A stretch of DNA of 18,381 nucleotides from an uncultured Flavobacterium sp. (GCF_946479975.1 NZ_CAMLIX010000090.1:1-18381), one strand, 5' to 3'; shown: positions 1-7,978, numbered from the stretch's first letter. Notes: generated from the letters alone by a model not told the origin. Numbers and translations are program-made.

Positions 1-680
1 ATGCTGCAGTTTCTAGTAACCGTGGTCAGTTTTTTGCACCAAGAGGAATTGGATGGTCTGATGGACAAGCGCGTCTTTGGATGGTAAATGCCTTTAAACA
101 AGAAAAAAATAAAGACGGCAATCTTGATATTCGTTTGAGATGGACTTTATATTATCCTCAATTATTAGCTGATTTTGGAGACAAAACTTACGGTAGAAAC
201 TGGGAATGGAACAATGATGAGGCTTGGTTTAGAAAGGGAAGCCGTGATTATTACAGAAATAACGAAGATTACTATTCTCAAGTAAATTACAGATTGGTTC
301 GTTACGGTGATATCTTATTGCGCTATGCTGAAGTTTTAAATGAATTAGGAAATACTGCTGCAGCGTATCAATATGTAGATATGGTAAGAGCTCGTGTAAA
401 CATGAACAATTTAGCAGTTGCGCATCCTGAAATAGGAAACAATCATGATTTGTTCTTAGAGCGTTTAAAAATGGAAAGAGTTTTTGAATTATGTGGCGAA
501 AGTGTTCGTTGGGAAGATTTAAAACGTTGGGGAGATTTAGATTCTCAAGCTTCTGTTGATAAAATCGCACTTCGTGATCCGGATTTTAAAAACTTCAAAG
601 TGGGTAAAAATCAAAGAATGCCAATTCCACAAGTTGACGTAGACAACAATCCAAATCTGGATCAAAACTCCGGATACTAA
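1..680 (+). CDS. SusD/RagB family outer-membrane glycan-binding lipoprotein, C-terminal part
   Basis: This is the last 225 residues of a SusD-like protein; the reading frame (codons from base 3) is already open at the window edge, so the start and lipoprotein signal lie outside. Family members run about 500-600 residues and cap a SusC TonB-dependent channel on the cell surface, binding glycan for import. The diagnostic C-terminal features are the helical run RLVRYGDILLRYAEVLNELG, then VRARVN, then a MERVFELCGESVRWEDLKRWG-like stretch that matches the usual 'ER..EL..E..RW.DL.RWG' block, and the end of the protein at a PIPQ..VDNNPNLDQN-type tail typical of the family. An internal ATG at 81 is only a methionine within the domain. 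SusC should lie directly upstream. The gene heads the glycosidase cluster and suggests that the whole cluster serves glycan uptake. Confidence 0.93.
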   Translation, partial: AAVSSNRGQFFAPRGIGWSDGQARLWMVNAFKQEKNKDGNLDIRLRWTLYYPQLLADFGDKTYGRNWEWNNDEAWFRKGSRDYYRNNEDYYSQVNYRLVRYGDILLRYAEVLNELGNTAAAYQYVDMVRARVNMNNLAVAHPEIGNNHDLFLERLKMERVFELCGESVRWEDLKRWGDLDSQASVDKIALRDPDFKNFKVGKNQRMPIPQVDVDNNPNLDQNSGY

Positions 681-695
681 AACTGAATTTTTGGA

Positions 696-723
696 GGGAA
701 TCAGATTTACTAGTCTGATTCCC
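696..723 (+). terminator. Hairpin after susD-like gene
   Basis: A perfect 10-bp stem (GGGAATCAGA at 696-705 with TCTGATTCCC at 714-723) has an 8-base loop and sits 15 bases after the susD stop. The following sequence (TTATCAT) has no good U tract, so it may act as a partial terminator or as a 3' end stabiliser. Such an element would raise susC/susD transcript levels relative to the downstream glycosidases; that role is inferred. Confidence 0.6.
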
Positions 724-762
724 TTATCATAAAGAACGATTGTTCAAAAAAACAAATTGAAA

Positions 763-1938
763 ATGAAGAAAGTAAAAATGTGGCTGACATTTATGTTGGC
801 AGGACTTGTATTGCTTAGCTGTAACAACAAAAAAAGTAATCCTGAAGAAAGTAAAATTGAAACAGCATCGGTTGTAAAAAGAGAAATCTGGACAAAAGAT
901 CAGGCCAATAAATGGTACGCACAACAGCCGTGGCTGGTTGGAGCAAATTATTCTCCTAGCACAGCTATAAATCAGTTAGAGATGTGGCAGGAAGATACTT
1001 TTGATCCAAAAAGAATCGATCAGGAATTGGGATGGGCAGAAGGTCTTGGTATGAATGTAATGCGCGTTTATCTACACGATTTATTGCATGAACAAGATCC
1101 AGAAGGACTTTACAAACGCATGGACACTTTCTTAGGAATTGCAGATAAACACCATATTAAAACACTTTTTGTTTTGTTTGATTCTTGCTGGGATCCGTTT
1201 CCTGCTTTAGGAAAACAACGTGCTCCAAAACCACATACACACAATTCTGGATGGGTTCAGAGTCCGGGACAAAAAGTTTTACAGGATAAAACACAATATC
1301 CTCGTTTAGAGAAATATGTAAAAGAAACAGTAGCAAAATTTAAGGATGACAACCGCATTTTAGGTTGGGATGTTTGGAACGAGCCAGACAATATGACGGG
1401 ACCATCTTACGAAAAAGTAGAAATTAAAAACAAAGTAGATTTAGTACTGCCTCTTTTAAAAAGTGTTTTTGCATGGGCAAGAGAAAGCAATCCTTCGCAA
1501 CCCTTAACTTCTGGTGTTTGGACGGGAGACTGGAGCGATGAAGCTAAAATGAAACCAATGCATAAGATGCAAATCGAGCAGTCTGACATCGTTTCTTTCC
1601 ACAATTACGACAAACCAAAAGACTTTGAAAGAGTGGTAAAACAATTACAACGTTACGGAAAACCATTAATCTGTACAGAATATATGGCAAGGCCAAACGG
1701 AAGTACTTTCGAAGGATTTTTACCTCTTGCAAGAAAATACAATGTTGGGATGATCAATTGGGGATTTGTAGACGGAAAAACGCAAACAAAATATGCTTGG
1801 GACAGCTGGACTAAAACCTACACAGCAGAACCAAAATTATGGTTCCACGAAATTTTACATACAGACGGAACGCCATACATAAAAGCCGAAACAGATTTAA
1901 TTAAAAAAATGACTTCTGAGGCGAACAAAAAGAATTAG
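763..1938 (+). CDS. Clan GH-A (GH5-like) glycoside hydrolase lipoprotein
   Basis: A 391-residue outer-membrane or periplasmic lipoprotein predicted to hydrolyse a beta-linked glycan by the retaining mechanism. The signal is MKKVKMWLTFML followed by lipobox LLSC with the lipidated Cys at residue 20. The rest is a (beta/alpha)8 barrel: LGMNVMRVYLHD in an early strand, the acid/base Glu207 in WDVWNEPDN, and the probable nucleophile Glu306 in LICTEYM, followed by INWGFVDG. I chose the ATG at 763; a TTG two codons upstream (757) would only add two residues. It lies about 80 bases after the susD-like gene on the same strand. The family is clan GH-A, closest in style to GH5 proteins often labelled cellulase or xylanase; the precise family and substrate cannot be fixed by eye. 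Confidence 0.85.
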   Translation: MKKVKMWLTFMLAGLVLLSCNNKKSNPEESKIETASVVKREIWTKDQANKWYAQQPWLVGANYSPSTAINQLEMWQEDTFDPKRIDQELGWAEGLGMNVMRVYLHDLLHEQDPEGLYKRMDTFLGIADKHHIKTLFVLFDSCWDPFPALGKQRAPKPHTHNSGWVQSPGQKVLQDKTQYPRLEKYVKETVAKFKDDNRILGWDVWNEPDNMTGPSYEKVEIKNKVDLVLPLLKSVFAWARESNPSQPLTSGVWTGDWSDEAKMKPMHKMQIEQSDIVSFHNYDKPKDFERVVKQLQRYGKPLICTEYMARPNGSTFEGFLPLARKYNVGMINWGFVDGKTQTKYAWDSWTKTYTAEPKLWFHEILHTDGTPYIKAETDLIKKMTSEANKKN

Positions 1939-2019
1939 ATAATGTGTCAATTTGATAATTAGAAAATTGTTTTGCTGTAATTCAAAGGATTAAAATATTT
2001 TTTTCGCTTGCTAAATAAT

Positions 2020-2130
2020 CATAGCCCAAGGCTTCAGCCTTGGGTACGCAACGAATACGCGATGAATAGATAATCAATACGTAATGAATTTCTACACACT
2101 GCGTCCCCAAGGTTGAAACCTTGGGCTATG
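2020..2130. repeat. MITE/REP-like element with terminal inverted repeats
   Basis: The 111-bp element begins CATAGCCCAAGG and ends CCTTGGGCTATG. Each end is itself a hairpin: CCCAAGGC-TTCA-GCCTTGGG on the left and CCCAAGG-TTGAAA-CCTTGGG on the right. The outer ends are about 30-bp imperfect inverted repeats of each other, running into TACGCA on the left and TGCGTC on the right. It has no coding capacity. It sits between the GH-A gene and the next GH43-like gene. This architecture fits a REP pair (BIME) or a miniature inverted-repeat element moved in trans by a RAYT-type or other transposase; none is encoded here. Confidence 0.7.
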
Positions 2131-2146
2131 CTAAAAAAATCATTTT

Positions 2147-2207
2147 AATCTGTGAATCTGTGGCAAAAAAGAATTAGTGAAAATTAGTGGAATTCGTGGC
2201 GAAAAAA
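2147..2207 (+). repeat. AT-rich 'CTGTGGC / ATTCGTGGC' word cluster
   Basis: Degenerate words AATCTGTG, AATCTGTGGCAAAAAA, AATTAGTGAAAATTAGTGG and AATTCGTGGC follow each other directly before the next gene. The same vocabulary builds the array at 17392-18182 and the arms of the hairpin at 13042-13110, so this is a short member of an interspersed family. No promoter match is visible in it. Confidence 0.6.
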
Positions 2208-2225
2208 TAATCAAAACCTTTTAGC

Positions 2226-3266
2226 ATGGAAAAAAACACCATAAAAAAACTCCTTTTAATAGCTTCAATCGTGGTTTGCTTTTCAGCGAAAGCGCAGCAA
2301 CCAGATCCTCCCGGACAAGTAAAAGGAACAGAAAATCCTAAAAACGAAGCCTATCTTTTTGCGCACATGACGCACAACGATTATGGCAGATTGTATTATT
2401 CGGTTAGTTTGGATGGACTTCATTGGGAAAATCTAAACAACGGAAAAAGGGTTTTTGAAGATTATAAAGGACATCCAGATATCTCCAAAGGTCCTGACGG
2501 TAAATATTACATCGCAGGAAATACTGGAGACGATGCAAAAGCTATCAATATTTGGGTTTCTGATGATTTAATTACTTGGAAAAAACATTCGGATTACACA
2601 CCAGATCTAAAAAGTACACCCGATTATTCAAACGCTTTACAGCGAATTGGAGCTCCAAAATTATATTATGACAAGGATTCTCAAAAGTTTCTAATGACTT
2701 GGCATACGCCACATTTAGAAGGAATAAAGGGAGACGGCGAGCGCTATTGGAGAAGTCAGCGAACATTATATGTTTTGTCTAAAGATTTAAAGACTTTTGA
2801 AGGACCGCCAAATCGTTTATTCGATTGGGATATGGGAACAATTGATGTTTTTATTCGCAAAGTTGGCGATTCTTATTATGCTGTTATTAAAGATGAAACC
2901 TACCCAACATTATATTGGACAACCGGAAAAACAATCCGAATTGCCAAATCAAATTCCCTTTTAGGGCCTTATTCTTTGCCTCAGCAATCTATCAGTCCAA
3001 ACTTCAGAGAAGCTCCAATGTTGATTCCTTCTCCTGATGATAAAATATGGTACATGTATTACGAACAATACCCAGGAGTTTCATACGGATTATCGATAGC
3101 AGATAATCTAAACGGACCTTGGTTTCAAGCCTCAGGTTATACTTTTTTCTCAGATTGGGACAAATACAGCTTTCCAGAAAAAGTACGCCACGGCTGCATG
3201 ATTACAATCTCTAAAAATGAATACAATAGTTTGGTGAAGAAATTTGGTCTTACTAAGAAGTTATGA
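2226..3266 (+). CDS. Divergent GH43-like five-bladed beta-propeller glycosidase, secreted
   Basis: A 346-residue exported protein with a Sec signal (KKLLLIASIVVCFSAKA, cleavage before QQPDPP). It looks like a clan GH-F propeller. The candidate catalytic triad is Asp85 (GHPDISKGPDGKYY), Asp207 (TIDVFIRK) and Glu262 (FREAPML); the spacings resemble those of the three clear GH43 enzymes in this window. It differs from them by about 45 extra residues before the first Asp, which contain a blade-like stretch (GRLYYSVSLDGLHWENLN), and by lacking the usual WAP motif (GAPKLYYD instead). Predicted role is exo-release of arabinose or xylose in the periplasm. It may belong to a poorly characterised GH43 subfamily or a sister family. 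The stop codon lies about ten bases before a long inverted repeat. Confidence 0.75.
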   Translation: MEKNTIKKLLLIASIVVCFSAKAQQPDPPGQVKGTENPKNEAYLFAHMTHNDYGRLYYSVSLDGLHWENLNNGKRVFEDYKGHPDISKGPDGKYYIAGNTGDDAKAINIWVSDDLITWKKHSDYTPDLKSTPDYSNALQRIGAPKLYYDKDSQKFLMTWHTPHLEGIKGDGERYWRSQRTLYVLSKDLKTFEGPPNRLFDWDMGTIDVFIRKVGDSYYAVIKDETYPTLYWTTGKTIRIAKSNSLLGPYSLPQQSISPNFREAPMLIPSPDDKIWYMYYEQYPGVSYGLSIADNLNGPWFQASGYTFFSDWDKYSFPEKVRHGCMITISKNEYNSLVKKFGLTKKL

Positions 3267-3272
3267 GTTATA

Positions 3273-3351
3273 AGTTATGAATTATGAGTTACGAGTGTTT
3301 TGCTTACCAATCAGCAGTTAACTTATAATCTATAACTCATAATTCATAACT
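3273..3351. repeat. Long inverted repeat (19-bp perfect arms)
   Basis: AGTTATGAATTATGAGTTA at 3273-3291 pairs perfectly with TAACTCATAATTCATAACT at 3333-3351 across a 41-base loop. The arms are simple TTATGA-type words. It starts seven bases after the preceding stop codon and could fold in the transcript as a processing or stability element. Confidence 0.7.
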
Positions 3352-3382
3352 CAAAAAAATGGTTAGTTAAGTTAGTTTAAGT

Positions 3383-3418
3383 AATTACCAGACTTATGTG
3401 GATATGAGTCTGGTAATT
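3383..3418 (+). terminator. Hairpin in the leader of the GH2 gene
   Basis: A 12-bp perfect stem (AATTACCAGACT at 3383-3394, AGTCTGGTAATT at 3407-3418) has a 12-base loop. The tail CAATTTTGATTTG is U-rich but interrupted. It may be a weak terminator of the upstream gene or an attenuator/stabiliser for the GH2 gene that starts 66 bases later. Confidence 0.5.
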
Positions 3419-3483
3419 CAATTTTGATTTGAAGAAACATCATGGCATTGATTTGAGGAATAAATGCCAAATAAATATAAAGT

Positions 3484-5295
3484 ATGAAAAGAAAAAGTAT
3501 CCTTTTTTTAGCCTTGTTTTCATTGCTGACAGTCAATGCGCAATGGAAACCGCAAGGAGATAAAATCAAAACAAAATGGGCAGAACAAGTTGATTCTAAA
3601 AAGCCTTTACCAGAATATCCGCGTCCGATTATGGAACGCGGGCAATGGAAAAACCTAAATGGTTTGTGGAATTACAGCATTCAGGAATTCGGAAAAGCGG
3701 CACCTTCAAAATATGATGGGCAGATTTTAGTTCCGTTTGCCGCAGAATCCAGTTTGTCTGGTGTCATGAAAGAAGTTGGGTCAAAAAATGAACTTTGGTA
3801 CGAAACCAATTTTTCAATAGAATCTGGCTGGAATGGCAAAAACATTCTGCTGCATTTTGGGGCAGTAGACTGGAAAACGGAAGTTTTTATTAATGATGTA
3901 AAAGTAGGTTCGCATACTGGAGGTTATACGCCATTTTCATTTGATATTACACCATTTATCAAAAAAGGAAGCAATCAAAAATTAGTGGTAAAAGTTTGGG
4001 ATCCTTCAAACGACGGAACTCAGCCAAGAGGAAAACAAGTTAAAAATCCGGAAGGAATTTGGTATACACCCGTTACAGGAATTTGGCAAACCGTTTGGAT
4101 TGAACCCGTTAATGCCAAAAATATTACAGAATTAAGAACAACACCAAATATCGATCAGAACACCATCAGCATAAAAGCAGATGTAAAAGGTGCAGAAACC
4201 GGAGATGTGGTGGAAATTTCAGTTTTGGATAACGGAAAAGAGATCGCTAAAGAAAAAGCAGTTGTTGGCGAAAGCAATGATATTGTTTTGAATGCACCAA
4301 AATTGTGGTCACCAGAAAATCCGTTTTTATATCAGACTAAAATTCGATTAATCAGCAAAAATAAAGTGGTTGATGAGGTGAAAAGTTATTTCGCTATGCG
4401 TAAAATTTCATCAAAAAGAGATGAAAATGGCGTGATGAGAATGCAGTTAAACAACAAAGATTACTTCCAATTCGGACCATTAGACCAAGGTTGGTGGCCA
4501 GAAGGGTTGTACACCGCGCCAACAGATGAAGCTTTAAAATACGACATTGTTAAAACAAAAGAATTAGGTTTTAATATGATTCGTAAACACGTAAAAGTAG
4601 AACCAGAACGTTGGTATACGCATTGCGATCAATTAGGAATTTTGGTTTGGCAGGATATGCCAAGCGGAGACGAACAGCCAGTTTGGCAAGATCGAAAGTA
4701 TTTTGAAGGAACAGAATTGCAGCGTACTCCAAAATCACAGGAAATCTATAAGAAAGAGTGGAAAGAAATTATGGATCATTTGTATTCTTATCCAAGTATT
4801 GTGGTTTGGGTTCCTTTCAATGAAGCGTGGGGACAATTTAAAACCGTTGAAATTACAGAATGGACAAAAAATCATGATCCAAGTCGTTTGATTAATTCGT
4901 CAAGCGGAGGAAATCACTTTCAAACAGGCGATATTTTAGATTTACACAAATATCCAGCGCCGGAATTGTATTTGTATGATGCCAGAAGAGTTACGGTCTT
5001 AGGTGAGTACGGCGGAATCGGTCTTCCTCTTGAAGGACATTTATGGAGAGCAAACGACAACTGGGGTTACGTGAAATTTAAAAATCAAGCAGAAGTTACC
5101 GCAGAATATGTGAAATATGCAGAAATCCTTAAAAAGCTAGTAAAAACAGGTTTCTCAGCAGCGGTTTACACACAAACAACAGATGTCGAAGGTGAGGTAA
5201 ACGGTTTCATGACGTACGATAGAAAGGTCGACAAAATGGATTTCAAAGCTGTAAATAAGATCAATACTGAAGTTATTAATGTTTTGAATAAATAA
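3484..5295 (+). CDS. GH2 family glycoside hydrolase, secreted
   Basis: A 603-residue exo-glycosidase with a Sec signal (ILFLALFSLLTVNA, cleaved before QWKPQG). The domain order is typical of GH2: an N-terminal jelly-roll sugar-binding domain (about residues 45-210, with LWYETNFSI and GGYTPFSFDIT), an immunoglobulin-like domain (about 215-310, ending LWSPENPFLYQTKI), then a TIM barrel (about 320-600, with ELGFNMIRKHVKVEP and GILVWQDMPSGDEQP). Acid/base is Glu447 in VPFNEAWGQ and nucleophile is Glu508 in VLGEYGG. Members act as beta-galactosidase, beta-glucuronidase, beta-mannosidase or related exo-enzymes; this short, three-domain form cannot be assigned by eye. Next to GH43 enzymes, removal of a galactosyl or other beta-linked cap is plausible. 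Location is periplasmic. Confidence 0.92.
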   Translation: MKRKSILFLALFSLLTVNAQWKPQGDKIKTKWAEQVDSKKPLPEYPRPIMERGQWKNLNGLWNYSIQEFGKAAPSKYDGQILVPFAAESSLSGVMKEVGSKNELWYETNFSIESGWNGKNILLHFGAVDWKTEVFINDVKVGSHTGGYTPFSFDITPFIKKGSNQKLVVKVWDPSNDGTQPRGKQVKNPEGIWYTPVTGIWQTVWIEPVNAKNITELRTTPNIDQNTISIKADVKGAETGDVVEISVLDNGKEIAKEKAVVGESNDIVLNAPKLWSPENPFLYQTKIRLISKNKVVDEVKSYFAMRKISSKRDENGVMRMQLNNKDYFQFGPLDQGWWPEGLYTAPTDEALKYDIVKTKELGFNMIRKHVKVEPERWYTHCDQLGILVWQDMPSGDEQPVWQDRKYFEGTELQRTPKSQEIYKKEWKEIMDHLYSYPSIVVWVPFNEAWGQFKTVEITEWTKNHDPSRLINSSSGGNHFQTGDILDLHKYPAPELYLYDARRVTVLGEYGGIGLPLEGHLWRANDNWGYVKFKNQAEVTAEYVKYAEILKKLVKTGFSAAVYTQTTDVEGEVNGFMTYDRKVDKMDFKAVNKINTEVINVLNK

Positions 5296-5299
5296 TTTT

Positions 5300-5493
5300 A
5301 AACACATAGAAACATAGGTTTTTTGTGTTGATAAAAGAGAGTAGAAGAAACTAGTTTCCACACATAGCTTTGTGTTTTTCTTTGCGTTGCAACTTTGTCA
5401 AAAACTTTGACAAAGTTCAAGACAACAGCTATGTTTGTTTGAATAAGTGAAACGCCTTTTACAGACAAAGCAAAACTATGTATCTATGTGTTT
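5300..5493. repeat. Nested palindrome filling the GH2-GH43 gap
   Basis: Three nested inverted pairs share one centre. The outer pair is AAACACATAGAAACATAG (5300-5317) with a 17/18 complementary match at 5476-5493. The middle pair is ACATAGCT (5362-5369) with AGCTATGT (5427-5434). The inner pair is AACTTTGTCAAA (5391-5402) with TTTGACAAAGTT (5406-5417) around a three-base loop. It begins four bases after the GH2 stop and ends 30 bases before the next ATG, so it occupies almost the whole gap. No ORF of note lies in it. It may be a mobile or REP-like palindrome, or an mRNA processing site. Confidence 0.65.
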
Positions 5494-5523
5494 AAAAAAC
5501 CACGCCCAACAAAAAAAACAAAA

Positions 5524-6546
5524 ATGAAAAAATACTTAATCCTTCTACTGCTTACAACCATAAGTTTTGCGCAGCAGAAAACCTTCACCAATCCAATTTT
5601 ACCTTCTGGAGCAGATCCGTACAGCACGTATTACAAGGGATATTATTATTACACGAATACACTCGGCAATAAATTGACTTTATGGAAAACAAAAGACTTA
5701 TCGGATATTAAAAACGCCAAAAGCAAAGTGATTTGGACGCCGCCAAAAGGAACGGATTATTCTGCTGAAATCTGGGCGCCTGAATTTCATATTATAAACG
5801 GAAAATGGTATTGCTATTTTGCTGCGGATAACGGCGATAATAATAATCATAGAATGTATGTTTTAGAAAATAAATCATCAGATCCCTTTAAAGGAAAGTT
5901 TGAATTTAAAGGAAAAATCGCAGCCAAAACCGACAAATGGGCTATTGACGGAAACGTTTTTGAACACAAAAAACAATTGTACATGATTTGGGCTGGTTGG
6001 GAAGGCGATACAAACGGTCAACAAAACATTTACATCGCTAAAATGAAAAATCCACTAGAAATTGAAGGCGATCGTATAAAACTTTCTTCTCCAACAAACG
6101 ATTGGGAAACACACGGAGCTTTGCACGATGATGTAAATCCTGCACAGGTAAATGTGAATGAAGGACCACAGTTTTTGGAAAGAAACGGAAAAATCTTCAT
6201 TGTGTTTTCTGCAAGTGGTTGTTGGACAGACTTCTATTCTTTAGGATTATTATCGTTTAATGGCGATGATAATTTACTAGATCCGAATGCCTGGAAAAAG
6301 TCTCTTGAACCCATTTTCAAACAATCGGATAAAAACAAAGTTTACGCGCCGGGACATAATTCTTTCTTTAAATCTCCTGACGGAAAAGAAGACTGGATTT
6401 TGTACCACGCCAATTCAAATCCTGGTGAAGGTTGTGGAAACAAGAGGTCACCAAGAATGCAGCAAATCAATTGGGGTGCAAACGGATTTCCTGTTTTAGG
6501 AGAGCCAGTGAGCGAAGGAACTAAATTGGCAATTCCGTCAAAATAA
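5524..6546 (+). CDS. GH43 alpha-L-arabinofuranosidase-like enzyme, secreted
   Basis: A 340-residue five-bladed propeller enzyme with a Sec signal (YLILLLLTTISFA, cleaved before QQKTF). The inverting GH43 triad is clear: general base Asp31 in SGADPYS, pKa-modulating Asp142 in WAIDGNVF and general acid Glu213 in NEGPQFL. AEIWAPEFH is the standard second-blade motif and YAPGHNSFF the standard later one. The pattern resembles the exo-1,5-alpha-L-arabinofuranosidase group of GH43 (subfamily 26-like), which would strip arabinose from arabinan or arabino-oligosaccharides; the subfamily call is from memory of the motifs. I chose the ATG at 5524; an in-frame GTG at 5488 would start inside the upstream palindrome and put a basic stretch before the signal peptide. 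Confidence 0.92.
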   Translation: MKKYLILLLLTTISFAQQKTFTNPILPSGADPYSTYYKGYYYYTNTLGNKLTLWKTKDLSDIKNAKSKVIWTPPKGTDYSAEIWAPEFHIINGKWYCYFAADNGDNNNHRMYVLENKSSDPFKGKFEFKGKIAAKTDKWAIDGNVFEHKKQLYMIWAGWEGDTNGQQNIYIAKMKNPLEIEGDRIKLSSPTNDWETHGALHDDVNPAQVNVNEGPQFLERNGKIFIVFSASGCWTDFYSLGLLSFNGDDNLLDPNAWKKSLEPIFKQSDKNKVYAPGHNSFFKSPDGKEDWILYHANSNPGEGCGNKRSPRMQQINWGANGFPVLGEPVSEGTKLAIPSK

Positions 6547-6572
6547 ATTTATTAAGTTAATCAGAGGATGAG

Positions 6573-6595
6573 ATTGCTTCGTTCCTCGCAAGGAC
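6573..6595 (+). repeat. Short GC-richer word before galM, possibly a dispersed repeat
   Basis: The 56-base gap before the epimerase holds a stretch beginning ATTGCTTCG and ending CTCGCAAGGAC. It contains the small inverted pair TTGC/GCAA and is less AT-rich than its surroundings. Similar words occur as dispersed repeats in many bacterial genomes. Only one copy lies in this window, so the repeat call is tentative. Confidence 0.3.
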
Positions 6596-6602
6596 ATAAA
6601 AA

Positions 6603-7781
6603 ATGAAAAATATTCAAATCGCTGCAGTTTTTATGCTGGCACTTCTTCAATTTAATTGTAAAGATGCCAAGAAAGAAGACGCTGTCTCCAAAGAAAACAT
6701 AGAAATAAAAACAGATTCTGTACAAGCAGTTTTGCAGACTAAAGATTTCGATACTATAATTGATGGCAAAAAAGTCAATTTATATTGGATTGAAAATAAA
6801 GGAATAAAAGCCGCTTTTACCAATTATGGAGGGCGTTTAGTTGGACTTTGGATTGCCGATAAAAACGGAAAACAAACCGATGTTGTAGTTGGAATGAACA
6901 GTGCAAAAGGTTTCAAAAATTCAACAGAACCGTATTTTGGTGCTACAATTGGAAGAGTTGGAAATAGAATCGGTAAAGGAAAATTCACTTTAGAAGGAAA
7001 ACAATATCAGGTTCCTTTAAATAATGGAAAAAATGCTTTGCACGGTGGCGTAAAAGGATTTCAGGATGTAGTTTGGAATGCCGAAAAAACAGACGGAAAA
7101 ACATTGGTTTTTACTTATGTTTCGCCAGATGGAGAACAAGGTTTTCCTGGAAATTTAACTGTAAAAGTTACTTATACAATTACAGATGACAATGCTTTGA
7201 AAATGGAATACGAAGCGACAACAGACAAAACAACAGTTGTAAACTTAACCAATCATGCCTTTTTTAATCTAAATGGAGAAGGTAGCGGCAGTGTTTTAAA
7301 GCACGAATTACAGATTTATGCCAACCAATTTACACCTGTTGATGAAGGCTTGATTCCGACTGGAGAATTAAAAGCAGTACAAAACACGCCATTTGATTTT
7401 ACATCAAAACATAGCATTGGTGAAAGAATCGAAACAAAAGACGAACAATTGAAATTTGGTAAAGGGTATGACCATAATTATGTTTTAAATAACAGTAAGA
7501 AAGATGGTTTTATACACGCAGCGACTATAAAAGGAGATGCTTCAGGTATTACTTTAGATATTTATACAGAAGAACCTGGAATACAATTTTATAGCGGAAA
7601 CTTTATGCAGAGTAAAAACACCTTTAAATCGGGCGCTAAAGATGATTTTAGAACAGCATTTGCTTTAGAAACACAGCATTTTCCAGATGCTCCAAACCAG
7701 CCAAAATTTGCTCCGATAACTTTAAAGGCAGGAGAGAAGTATCACACCGTTTCTTTGTATAAATTCTCTGTGAATAAGTAG
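6603..7781 (+). CDS. galM: Aldose 1-epimerase (mutarotase), lipoprotein
   Basis: A 392-residue galactose mutarotase-family protein that interconverts alpha and beta anomers of aldoses such as galactose or arabinose. The beta-supersandwich landmarks are all present: FTNYGGRLVGL, GATIGRVGNRI, NALHGG (His147), NLTNHAFFNL (catalytic His218), KGYDHNYVL and FALETQHFPDAPNQP (catalytic Glu356). Unlike the cytoplasmic enzyme of enteric bacteria it has a lipoprotein signal with Cys19 (ALLQFNC), then an acidic/lysine-rich linker to about residue 45. This places it in the periplasm or on the outer membrane, next to the enzymes that release the sugars. It is followed by a 197-base gap with a hairpin, so the next two genes may form a separate transcription unit. 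Confidence 0.93.
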   Translation: MKNIQIAAVFMLALLQFNCKDAKKEDAVSKENIEIKTDSVQAVLQTKDFDTIIDGKKVNLYWIENKGIKAAFTNYGGRLVGLWIADKNGKQTDVVVGMNSAKGFKNSTEPYFGATIGRVGNRIGKGKFTLEGKQYQVPLNNGKNALHGGVKGFQDVVWNAEKTDGKTLVFTYVSPDGEQGFPGNLTVKVTYTITDDNALKMEYEATTDKTTVVNLTNHAFFNLNGEGSGSVLKHELQIYANQFTPVDEGLIPTGELKAVQNTPFDFTSKHSIGERIETKDEQLKFGKGYDHNYVLNNSKKDGFIHAATIKGDASGITLDIYTEEPGIQFYSGNFMQSKNTFKSGAKDDFRTAFALETQHFPDAPNQPKFAPITLKAGEKYHTVSLYKFSVNK

Positions 7782-7846
7782 TGAATTTTTATCTGTAAAT
7801 ACGTTTTTGAATTCAAAATATAAAAGACAAATTAGTAGTTGAGTTA

Positions 7847-7893
7847 AGAAGAAAAAATGCTGGATTTTTACCTTTTTCTGGTATTTTTCTTCT
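7847..7893 (+). terminator. Possible terminator after galM
   Basis: AGAAGAAAAA (7847-7856) pairs with TTTTTCTTCT (7884-7893) across a 27-base loop that also contains a small inner pair (TGGATTTTTACC... region). The tail ATAGTTTTTAT is moderately U-rich. The stem is nearly all A:T, so it is weak. Confidence 0.35.
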
Positions 7894-7933
7894 ATAGTTT
7901 TTATCTATACTAACGTTTTAAGTATTTGATTTT

Positions 7934-7941
7934 TAGTTTTG
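7934..7941 (+). promoter_or_regulatory. Possible -7 element for the last two GH43 genes
   Basis: TAGTTTTG fits the Bacteroidota -7 consensus TAnnTTTG and lies 38 bases before the ATG at 7979. No TTG is found at the expected -33 distance (17-23 bases upstream), so it rests on half the promoter. The long gap and the preceding hairpin favour a promoter somewhere here. Confidence 0.3.
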
Positions 7942-7978
7942 AAAATTTGTTTAATTAAATTAAAAGATTAATATTAAA

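Noticed and set aside
1939..2225. Promoter for the GH43-like gene
   Set aside because: No TAnnTTTG with a TTG at the right distance was found; the gap is occupied by the MITE-like element and repeat words.
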